Assembly (NCBI RefSeq): GCF_003385185.1
Contig: NZ_PQHZ01000001.1
Location: 62,001-126,000, forward strand
DNA: 64,000 nt
Reading direction: 5' to 3'
Source: Amycolatopsis palatopharyngis
GTDB lineage: Bacteria; Actinomycetota; Actinomycetes; Mycobacteriales; Pseudonocardiaceae
Shown here: positions 44,701 to 51,319 of the stretch, piece by piece
Position numbering within the stretch: the first letter of the stretch is position 1
Layout of the letters: each line of letters begins with the position of its first letter
Notes under the pieces: generated by a model
Database searches by the model: none
The model's input: the letters and a program-made list of their open reading frames with translations, nothing else
What the model was told of the DNA's origin: nothing
Position numbers and translations under genes: made by a program

Positions 44701-45063
44701 ATGCTACGAGCGGTATGGCACGGGATTGTCATCGCGGAGACGCCACGGACGGTCCGGATCGAAGGGAATCACTATTTTCCACCGGAATCGGTGGACAAGA
44801 AGTACTTCGTGGCGAGCAAGAGCAGAACTCTCTGCCCCTGGAAGGGTGTCGCCAACTACTACGACCTGAAATCCGGGCAGCGGACCAGCTCCAATGGCGC
44901 CTGGTACTACCCGCACCCCAGCCCCATTGCCCGCCGGATCAAGAACCACATCGCCTTCTACGATGAGGTGCGAATCGACGGTGAGCGCGAACCCGGTCCC
45001 GAGAACGGGAACGGGTTACGTGGAGCACTCAGCAAGCTGTTCGGCCGTAACGAGGCGCCGTGA
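44701..45063 (+). CDS. DUF427 domain protein, copy 2
   Basis: This 120-residue DUF427 protein is strongly similar to the copy at 25006: MLRAVWHGIVIAE, TVRIEGNHYFPPESV, TLCPWKGVANYYDL and YPHPSPIARRIKNHIAFYD. GAGGAGG lies just upstream of the ATG. As in the first copy, a glutaredoxin gene follows at once, and an almost identical palindrome lies 61 bases upstream. This looks like an ancient duplication of a whole promoter-plus-gene-pair cassette. Confidence 0.9.
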   Translation: MLRAVWHGIVIAETPRTVRIEGNHYFPPESVDKKYFVASKSRTLCPWKGVANYYDLKSGQRTSSNGAWYYPHPSPIARRIKNHIAFYDEVRIDGEREPGPENGNGLRGALSKLFGRNEAP

Positions 45064-45080
45064 CCGACGGAGGAGATGTC

Positions 45081-45437
45081 ATGAGCACGGAATCGACCGG
45101 GGCGGCGGACCTTGGTGAAACGACCGCGATCGAGTTCTACTTTCGGCCGGGGTGCCCGTTCTGCAGCGCGCTCCGGCGTCCACTGCGACGCAACGGCCTT
45201 CCCGCGCGGGAGATCAATATCTGGGACGATCCGGCAGCCGCCGCGAGGGTGCGCTCGGTCGCGAACGGCAACGAGACCGTGCCCACTGTGTTCATCGGCA
45301 AGCACGCACTGGTCAACCCCAGCTACCGCGAACTCGATGCAGCGGTCCGCAAATACGCACCCGAGCTACTCGAACAGACAGAACCGGCCGAATCCCGGCC
45401 GAAACGGGCGCTGTGGCCGTTCCGCCGTAGAAGCTGA
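45081..45437 (+). CDS. Glutaredoxin-like protein (mycoredoxin type)
   Basis: This 118-residue glutaredoxin-fold protein has a dithiol CPFC active site (EFYFRPGCPFCSALRR) and the cis-Pro TVPTVFIG; a basic tail KRALWPFRRRS follows. In actinomycetes such proteins reduce mycothiol-mixed disulfides. It lacks the membrane part of the related protein at 25376 and has CPFC instead of CPYS. GGAGGAG upstream selects ATG 45081; a GTG at 45060 would overlap the DUF427 stop. Confidence 0.86.
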   Translation: MSTESTGAADLGETTAIEFYFRPGCPFCSALRRPLRRNGLPAREINIWDDPAAAARVRSVANGNETVPTVFIGKHALVNPSYRELDAAVRKYAPELLEQTEPAESRPKRALWPFRRRS

Positions 45438-45457
45438 ACTGTTTCCCGGCCATCTGG

Positions 45458-45473
45458 GTCACTTCGCTGACAC
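45458..45473. promoter_or_regulatory. TGTCA-N6-TGACA-like operator H
   Basis: GGTCACTTCGCTGACA differs from the exact repeat in one base of the left half and keeps the CNTCGC-type spacer of copies A and G. It lies 68 bases before the TlpA-like start. Confidence 0.55.
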
Positions 45474-45541
45474 TTCGGCTTACCCCGGACGTCCGGGTCT
45501 GCTCGACTCACCGGCAACCCCTTACCCCGAAGGAGATGCCG

Positions 45542-46093
45542 GTGAAGGCTTACGTCCGTACTCTCGGCCTGGCTCTCGCCACGGCCGCGGTGGTCGCCAG
45601 TTGTGGCACGAACCCCGGCGGAGGTGAACAGACCGGTACGTCTGCGGTCAGCGGCGAACAACGCCCGGCTTCGGACAACGCCTCGGTGGCGGAGGAACTG
45701 CGGTTCACCGCTAAGACCATCGAAGGGGCGGAGTTCTCCGGCGAGAGCCTGGCCGGAAAGCCCGCCGTGCTCTGGTTCTGGGCACCCTGGTGCCCGGTGT
45801 GTCAGCGCGAGGCGCCGGACGTGGCCGAGGCGGCCCGGACGCATCAGGACATCTCCTTCGTCGGGGTCGCGGCGCAGGACGAGGTGCCGGCCATGCGTGA
45901 GTTCGCCGACACCTACAAGATCGGCTCGTTTACCAACCTGGCCGATACCGAAGCGGCGGTCTGGCAACGGTTCGGGATCACCGCCCAGCCCGCGTTCGCG
46001 TTCATCAGCGCCGACGGCGCCGTCGAGGTGGTCAAGGGCACGCTGTCCGCGGAGGACCTCACTGCCCGCCTGCGGCAGTTGACGGACCAGTAA
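45542..46093 (+). CDS. TlpA/DsbE-like thioredoxin-fold lipoprotein
   Basis: This 183-residue exported protein has VKAYVRTLGLALATAAVVASC as signal peptide with lipobox VASC (C21), followed by a linker and a TlpA-like redoxin domain with the active site WCPVC in LWFWAPWCPVCQREAPDV and the cis-Pro TAQPAFAF. The GTG at 45542 is favoured because AAGGAG lies about 8 bases upstream; the ATG at 45536 is too close. A CcdA-like gene follows 6 bases after its stop, so the pair passes electrons from the cytoplasm to an extracytoplasmic thiol-disulfide target. Confidence 0.9.
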   Translation: MKAYVRTLGLALATAAVVASCGTNPGGGEQTGTSAVSGEQRPASDNASVAEELRFTAKTIEGAEFSGESLAGKPAVLWFWAPWCPVCQREAPDVAEAARTHQDISFVGVAAQDEVPAMREFADTYKIGSFTNLADTEAAVWQRFGITAQPAFAFISADGAVEVVKGTLSAEDLTARLRQLTDQ

Positions 46094-46099
46094 ACAGCA

Positions 46100-46975
46100 G
46101 TGGATACCGAAACGCTGGGCTTCGCACTCGCCGCCGGCCTGGTCGCCGCGCTCAACCCGTGTGGCTTCGCGATGCTGCCGAGCTACCTGACCCTGGTGGT
46201 GCTGGGCAACGGTGAACAACGAAACCGTTCGGCCGCCGTGCTGCGTGCGCTGGTCGCCACTGCCGCGATGGCCGCGGGGTTCCTCGTGGTGTTCGCCGTA
46301 TTCGGGTTGATCGTTGCTCCACTGGCCAGTGAGGTACAGCGATATCTGCCGATCATCACCATCGTCATCGGTGTCGCGCTGATCGCGCTCGGAGCCTGGA
46401 TGCTCTCCGGCCGGGAGATCACCCTGCTGCTTCCCAAGTCCGGAAAGGGCGCACCGACCGAGCGGCTCGGCTCGATGTTCGGATATGGCCTGGCTTACGC
46501 GATCGCGTCACTGTCCTGCACCATCGGACCGTTCCTTGCCGTCACCGCCGCGACGTTCCGCGGCGGTTCCGTGCTCGAGGGCGTGTTCGCCTACCTCGCC
46601 TATGGCATCGGCATGACCGTCGTCGTCGGCGTACTCGCCACAGCCATCGCGTTGGCAGGTGCCGCCGTCACCGCCCGTGCGCGACGAGTCCTGCCCTACG
46701 TGAACAGGGCGGGAGGTTTCCTGCTCGTCATCGTCGGCCTCTACGTGGGCTACTACGGGATCTACGAGACCCGGCTCTATCTCGGCGAGGGCGACGCCGC
46801 CGACCCGGTTGTCGAGGCGGCCGGAGCGATCCAGCAGACCCTGGCACGATGGGTCGACACGGTTGGCGTTCTCCCGTTGGTGCTGGCACTCGTGGCGATT
46901 GTGCTCGGCGCCGTCGCGATCAGCCGGCGCAGGGCGCGCAGGGCACGCAGGACCGCTACGCCCGCACGGAACTGA
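46100..46975 (+). CDS. CcdA/DsbD-like thiol-disulfide transmembrane protein
   Basis: This 291-residue membrane protein has six or more hydrophobic helices and the two CcdA cysteines in their usual settings: AALNPCGFAMLPSYL in helix 1 and ASLSCTIGPFLAV in helix 4. It carries reducing equivalents from cytoplasmic thioredoxin across the membrane to the TlpA-like lipoprotein encoded just upstream. The start is GTG. An extra C-terminal helix and Arg-rich tail extend it beyond the usual 200-240 residues. Confidence 0.9.
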   Translation: MDTETLGFALAAGLVAALNPCGFAMLPSYLTLVVLGNGEQRNRSAAVLRALVATAAMAAGFLVVFAVFGLIVAPLASEVQRYLPIITIVIGVALIALGAWMLSGREITLLLPKSGKGAPTERLGSMFGYGLAYAIASLSCTIGPFLAVTAATFRGGSVLEGVFAYLAYGIGMTVVVGVLATAIALAGAAVTARARRVLPYVNRAGGFLLVIVGLYVGYYGIYETRLYLGEGDAADPVVEAAGAIQQTLARWVDTVGVLPLVLALVAIVLGAVAISRRRARRARRTATPARN

Positions 46976-47062
46976 CATGTTCGGCCCTGCGCCCGCCGTC
47001 AATGGTCGTTCTGGCTGACCAGCACCGCATTCCGGATCCGGTCGCTCTTCTCGCCTACCGCC

Positions 47063-47791
47063 CTATGGCCGGTGCTGACCAGGCCGGCGCAGGACTGCGC
47101 GGATGGCGAGCACGGCCTGCAGCAGGGCCGCCGGACGAAGCAGGATCGGCCGTGGAGCATCCACCATCCGCCCGCGGCCCACGCTGACGCCGGTCACCGT
47201 GAGCACCGGTGCCGCCCAGGCGAGCAACGCCACGGCCCGCAGTCGCCGGCTCGGCTCGTGCCGGACCGCGACCCAGGACCAGAACGCGGCGTCGGCCAGT
47301 GAGTCGGCGGCAGCTCCGAAAGGTGACGTGTCCTCCAGCGCGCGGGCGAGACGCCCATCGGCGATGTCGGTGGCCAGCGCGAGCGCAGGCACCCACCGTC
47401 CCGCGGCGAATACAGGCAGGTTGGCCCGAACCAGTGTCAGCACGGTCGCGTAACCGATCGAGCGGCGGTGCTCCAGCAGGCCAAGGTGGCTGGCTGCCAG
47501 CAGCCAGCTGACCAGGGGCCACCGCCGCCTGCCCCGGCCGGCGCTCGCCACGAACAGCAGGTGCAGCGCGGTGAGCTCGGCCAGCGCGCGCTGATGCGAC
47601 CGGGCCTGACCCACTGATCTCAGGCCGGCGTGGGCCAGCAGTCGGCCCCAGGCCCGGGGCCGCCACCGTCCGGCGCGTACCTCGGTCAGCAACTGATCGG
47701 TCGCCGCGCGACTGTCCGGTTCGTCAACCAGCCGCCGGACCGCAGGCTTCACCCGGCCTCCAACGATGCCTCCGTAGTCGGACCCGTCCAC
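47063..47791 (-). CDS. CDP-alcohol phosphatidyltransferase family protein
   Basis: This 242-residue membrane protein contains a complete CDP-alcohol phosphotransferase signature, D-G-x2-A-R-x8-G-x3-D-x3-D, as DGRLARALEDTSPFGAAADS followed by LAD. Around it are hydrophobic helices (residues about 75-95, 100-125, 175-195 and 215-232). These enzymes make phosphatidylinositol-, glycerol- or related phospholipid head groups. The long soluble N-terminus (about 70 residues) is unusual. The acceptor alcohol cannot be predicted. It converges with CcdA. Confidence 0.85.
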   Translation of the reverse strand: MDGSDYGGIVGGRVKPAVRRLVDEPDSRAATDQLLTEVRAGRWRPRAWGRLLAHAGLRSVGQARSHQRALAELTALHLLFVASAGRGRRRWPLVSWLLAASHLGLLEHRRSIGYATVLTLVRANLPVFAAGRWVPALALATDIADGRLARALEDTSPFGAAADSLADAAFWSWVAVRHEPSRRLRAVALLAWAAPVLTVTGVSVGRGRMVDAPRPILLRPAALLQAVLAIRAVLRRPGQHRP

Positions 47792-47882
47792 CGCACTGGG
47801 TGGCCGCTGGACCTTGAACGTCGTTGCCCATGAACCATTCGGCGACCAGCCCTCCGTGCCCGCGAGGCGGCGCGGCTCGGCG

Positions 47883-48440
47883 TCAGCCGGCGAACCGTTG
47901 CGCTGACAGGGTCAGCAACTCGTCGACCGACCATTGATCAGCGGCATGCGCCCCGTACTTTCGAGCGACGATCCTGCCCTGGGGATCAATCAAGAAGTCA
48001 GCGGGTAAACCCAGATGCTCATCCCGGCCGATGGTGCCACGGAGGGAACGGGCAGCGGCGACACCTCGGCCGAACGCCAGCCATGACCGGGGATGCAGGA
48101 TCGACCGGAACGACGACTCCACGCCGAACTCGATGTACAACCGTTTGCGGGGATCCGCCACCGCGGCGAACGGGAGCTCCGCCTGGTACTGCCGCATCGT
48201 TTGAACGTCGGAATGGAACACGACGAGTTCGCTGATCCCTGCCGCGGTGATCTCCTCGTATCTCTGGGCCACCGACCGGAGATGGACATTGCAGATCGGG
48301 CAACCGGAGAACCGGCGGAACTGCAGGTGCGTCAGCGACCCTGGATCAGGCAGGCGCACACTGTCGCCATGAATGGTGGCCAGCTCCCGTGACACCACCG
48401 CGTCGCCGATACCGAGCCTGGCACCAACTCGGCCGTTCAT
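47883..48440 (-). CDS. Peroxiredoxin-like (AhpC/TSA_2) family protein
   Basis: This 185-residue thioredoxin-fold redoxin has the active-site pair FSGCPICNVHLRS (C-x2-C), where the family sometimes carries selenocysteine, and later FHSDVQTMRQYQ and ADFLIDPQGRIVARKYG. Members act as thiol peroxidases or reductases. Both active-site positions here are ordinary Cys codons. It lies between the CDP-alcohol transferase and merB on the same strand, with an operator-like repeat 119 bases upstream. Confidence 0.85.
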   Translation of the reverse strand: MNGRVGARLGIGDAVVSRELATIHGDSVRLPDPGSLTHLQFRRFSGCPICNVHLRSVAQRYEEITAAGISELVVFHSDVQTMRQYQAELPFAAVADPRKRLYIEFGVESSFRSILHPRSWLAFGRGVAAARSLRGTIGRDEHLGLPADFLIDPQGRIVARKYGAHAADQWSVDELLTLSAQRFAG

Positions 48441-48559
48441 GCCGTGCCCGGCAGGTCGATAATGGCCAACTGCTGCGACGCCACCGGCTGCTCCCCTGCT
48501 TTCGCTCGATCGTGCTTGTCCGAGATTTCACCAGGACGCTCGCCGATTCGCAGTACGAC

Positions 48560-48575
48560 TGTCAGCCTCCCGACA
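48560..48575. promoter_or_regulatory. TGTCA-N6-TGACA-like operator I
   Basis: TGTCAGCCTCCCGACA matches with one change in the right half, the same change as at copy E. It lies in the 195-base gap between merB and the peroxiredoxin-like gene, 119 bases before the latter's start. Confidence 0.45.
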
Positions 48576-48635
48576 TTCAGCGATCTTCGACCGGCCAAAG
48601 TGAAGGTCTCGGCCGCGGCATACGAGCGCTTCGCA

Positions 48636-49298
48636 TCAGGGCCCATCGGCGTGGCCGGCCCGCTCCAACAGGGCACCGAACTCGGCGACGCCACTGGCGA
48701 GGGCCTGGTCCTGATCCAGCAGGAAGCCGGATACCTCAGGATTTCGGGTGACCCAGTCACGGGCGGCATCGGATGAGGTGAAGAAGTTGATGTGCCCGCA
48801 GGTGCGGTCCACCGAAGGGCCGCAGGCATCGCCGGTACCGCCCGCGAAGACCACCGCGGTTTCGGGGTCCCAGCGCGCGGAGTCGCGGTCGACGCGGACA
48901 CTCACGGCGCGGTCTGTGTCGGGCTCGGTGCTGGTGACGGTGACCGGCACGTCGAGCATGGCGGAGATCCCGAGGGCATCGACGGCACACATGGCGTACA
49001 CCTCCGCGCCGCCGTCCCGGATGATCCGGTGCCTGGTCGGGATCGGCGAGAACGGGTACGCGGCACGGATTTCGCCGTTCTCGCCGAGGGCGACGAGGTC
49101 ACATTCCGTCAGTTCGCCCAGAGCGGCGGCGGGATCGATACCCGCGCTGTCCGCCCTCCGCTCCCATTCCGCACGCATCGGCGCGCGGCCGGTCTCGGCG
49201 AACGAGTTCAGCACCATATGGTGCAGCCGTCGTGCCGGGTGAGTGAGCACGGTAGCGGCACGGCCCTTGTTCAGACTCAGATCAGGCAGCTCGGTCAT
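48636..49298 (-). CDS. merB: Alkylmercury lyase (organomercurial lyase)
   Basis: This 220-residue MerB-family protein should cleave the carbon-mercury bond of organomercurials. The catalytic set is visible: C104 and D107 in YAMCAVDALG and C167 in RTCGHINFF, matching C96, D99 and C159 of the plasmid R831b enzyme. A preceding helical domain and the barrel strands (VTVTSTEPDTDRAVSVRV) are present. GAGAAGGAG precedes the ATG. It is downstream of the ArsR-type regulator on the same strand and 0.5 kb from merA, so the product Hg(II) can be reduced next door. Confidence 0.92.
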   Translation of the reverse strand: MTELPDLSLNKGRAATVLTHPARRLHHMVLNSFAETGRAPMRAEWERRADSAGIDPAAALGELTECDLVALGENGEIRAAYPFSPIPTRHRIIRDGGAEVYAMCAVDALGISAMLDVPVTVTSTEPDTDRAVSVRVDRDSARWDPETAVVFAGGTGDACGPSVDRTCGHINFFTSSDAARDWVTRNPEVSGFLLDQDQALASGVAEFGALLERAGHADGP

Positions 49299-49344
49299 CG
49301 CGACTCCTTCTCTCGTGGTGCGGGCGTATCAGTCTTTCGCTGGC

Positions 49345-49710
49345 TCAGGCTCCGGAGGTGATGCGCATGCAGGCCGCAAGGGCGGCGGCATTGTCCGCGG
49401 CCAGAGATCGTGCCTGCAGCACGAGATCCGCCACCCGTGGATCGGTCACCGAGTAGTAGGCGAACCTGCCCTGTCGGCGCACCTGTACGTATCCGCAATC
49501 CGCCAGGCAGGCCAGGTGGGTGGACACGCGTCCCTGCGACAGCCCGACGTGGGCCACGCACTCGGTGACGCTGTGCTCGGAGTTCAGCAGGAACTCCAGC
49601 AGCCGCAGACGCGCCGGGTCCCCCAGTGCACGGAAGAACTTGGCCATCAACTCCACGCCGTTGGCCTCGGCGGGCAGCAGCGCCGCCGTGGGCTCAGGTA
49701 CCGCAGCCAT
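49345..49710 (-). CDS. merR: ArsR/SmtB-type metal-sensing repressor of the mer locus
   Basis: This 121-residue ArsR-family winged-helix protein has a recognition region VGLSQGRVSTHLACLADCGYV and candidate metal ligands C51, C68 and C72 (CLADC, as in CmtR-type sensors) plus C114. Actinomycete mer operons use this ArsR-type MerR instead of the classical MerR-family activator. It is divergent from merA and upstream of merB, so it most likely represses both until Hg(II) or an organomercurial binds. Confidence 0.9.
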   Translation of the reverse strand: MAAVPEPTAALLPAEANGVELMAKFFRALGDPARLRLLEFLLNSEHSVTECVAHVGLSQGRVSTHLACLADCGYVQVRRQGRFAYYSVTDPRVADLVLQARSLAADNAAALAACMRITSGA

Positions 49711-49733
49711 AAGCTCGCGTCCTCACATCCTGT

Positions 49734-49783
49734 ATACGACGTATGCGGATATCAAAATATTACGCTAGCATCGTCGTATCCGC
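49734..49783. promoter_or_regulatory. Divergent mer promoter/operator region
   Basis: ATACGACGTAT (49734-49744) is a palindrome 24 bases before the merR ATG. GCGGATA (49745-49751) and TATCCGC (49777-49783) are inverted arms around an AT-rich core (ATCAAAATATTACG). This is the only AT-rich patch here and is the likely site of both promoters and of repressor binding. Confidence 0.55.
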
Positions 49784-49834
49784 TAGACCGAATGCGTTGG
49801 CGGTGGCCAAGGAACCGTGGAGAGGGGCACCGGC

Positions 49835-51271
49835 ATGCGATACGACCTGGCGATCATCGGCTCGGGCGGAGGCGCGTTCGCCGCCGCGATCGCGGCTCGC
49901 AACAAGGGCCGCACGGTGGTGATGATCGAACGCGGCACCGTGGGCGGCACCTGTGTGAACACTGGATGCGTGCCGTCGAAGGCGCTGCTGGCTGCCGCCG
50001 AGGCGCGCCATGTCAGCCTGCACGAGCGGTTCCCAGGCATCGGTGCCGGCATCGGTGTCACCCCGGACGGCGCCGACCTTCCCCAGCTCGTCGAGGCCAA
50101 GCGTGAACTGGTGGATTCGCTGCGGGCGGAGAAGTACACCGACCTGGCCGCCGAATACGGCTGGGACATCCTCGAAGGCAACGCCACCTTCGACACCGAC
50201 GAAAACTCCGGCCCGCTGCTCCGAGTCGACCTCGCGACCGGCGCCGTGCGGACGGTGACAGCCGAGCACTTTCTCATCGCCACCGGATCCACCCCGTGGA
50301 CACCCGCGATCGACGGGCTCGGCGCGGCCGGCTATCTGACTTCCACGAGCGCGATGGAACTCGACACCCTGCCCGCTTCGATGGTCGTGATCGGGGGCAA
50401 CGCGATCGGCCTGGAACAGGCGCAGCTGTGGAACCGGCTCGGGGTCCAGGTAACCGTTGTGGAAGCGCTGGATCGGCTGGCTCCGTTCGAGGAGCCCGAG
50501 GTTTCCGAGTCCATTGCGGACGCATTCACCCGCGAAGGCATCGGCGTGGTCACCGCCGCCACTGTCACGCGCATCGATCGGGACGACACCGGCTACCAGG
50601 TCACGCTCGTCGGTGCCGACAGTGGCCCCGGCCTGCTACGGTCCGAACAGTTGCTGCTCGCCACGGGCCGTCACCCGGTCACCACCGGACTGAACCTCGA
50701 GGCCGTCGGTGTCAAGACCGGGCAACGCGGCGAGGTGGTCACCGACGAGCACCTGCGCACCGACAATCCCCGGATCTGGGCCGCCGGCGATGTCACCGGA
50801 CACCCGCAGTTCGTCTACGTCGCCGGTGCCCACGGCACCCTCGTCGCCGACAACGCCTTCGATGATGCTGGCCGGACCCTGGACTACCACCACCTGCCGC
50901 GAGTGACCTTCACCAGCCCCGCCATCGCCTCGGCAGGATTGACCGAAGCCCAGGCCGTCGAGCAGGGCCACGTCTGCGAGAGCAGAGTCCTGCCGCTTCA
51001 GTACGTGCCCCGCGCACTGGTCAACCGCGACACCCTCGGGATGATCAAACTCGTGGCTGATCGCGACACCGGCAGGCTACTCGGCGCGCACGTGGTCGCC
51101 GAAGGCGGCGGAGACGTCATCGCCACCGCCGTCTACGCCCTGGGCAACGAGATGACCGTGCGGCAGATGGCCGACCTGTGGTGCCCCTACCTGACCATGG
51201 CAGAAGGCCTCAAACTCGCCGCGCAGACCTTTTCCCGGGACGTGTCCAAACTGTCCTGCTGTGCCTCCTGA
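49835..51271 (+). CDS. merA: Mercuric reductase
   Basis: This 478-residue flavoprotein reduces Hg(II) to Hg(0) with NADPH. Present are the FAD motif IGSGGGAFAAAIAA, the redox pair GGTCVNTGCVPSK (C40, C45), the NADPH motif IGGNAIGLEQAQLW, AAGDVTG, and the MerA-specific C-terminal YLTMAEGLKLAAQTF with terminal C475-C476 (KLSCCAS) that pass Hg(II) to the active site. The N-terminal HMA domain found in many proteobacterial MerA proteins is absent, as usual in actinomycetes. ATG 49835 is chosen with GAGAGGGG upstream. Divergent from the ArsR-type merR. Confidence 0.96.
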   Translation: MRYDLAIIGSGGGAFAAAIAARNKGRTVVMIERGTVGGTCVNTGCVPSKALLAAAEARHVSLHERFPGIGAGIGVTPDGADLPQLVEAKRELVDSLRAEKYTDLAAEYGWDILEGNATFDTDENSGPLLRVDLATGAVRTVTAEHFLIATGSTPWTPAIDGLGAAGYLTSTSAMELDTLPASMVVIGGNAIGLEQAQLWNRLGVQVTVVEALDRLAPFEEPEVSESIADAFTREGIGVVTAATVTRIDRDDTGYQVTLVGADSGPGLLRSEQLLLATGRHPVTTGLNLEAVGVKTGQRGEVVTDEHLRTDNPRIWAAGDVTGHPQFVYVAGAHGTLVADNAFDDAGRTLDYHHLPRVTFTSPAIASAGLTEAQAVEQGHVCESRVLPLQYVPRALVNRDTLGMIKLVADRDTGRLLGAHVVAEGGGDVIATAVYALGNEMTVRQMADLWCPYLTMAEGLKLAAQTFSRDVSKLSCCAS

Positions 51272-51281
51272 GCGCCGAGTT

Positions 51282-51305
51282 CCTGGGTCCCTGGGCCCCT
51301 GGGTC
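51282..51305. repeat. Triple 8-bp repeat after merA
   Basis: CCTGGGTC, CCTGGGCC, CCTGGGTC follow one another starting 11 bases after the merA stop. The units are partly self-complementary (GGGACCC, GGGCCC) and could fold as a short terminator between the convergent merA and HelD-like genes. Confidence 0.7.
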
Positions 51306-51319
51306 CCGGCGGCCGGCAA

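Noticed and set aside
49345-49710. ArsR-type gene as an arsenic repressor
   Set aside because: Its CLADC motif and position between merB and merA match actinomycete mercury or CmtR-type regulators; no ars genes are present.
51282-51305. Triple CCTGGG repeat as a CRISPR-like or integron element
   Set aside because: Only three contiguous 8-bp units without spacers or associated genes; a terminator or slippage product is simpler.
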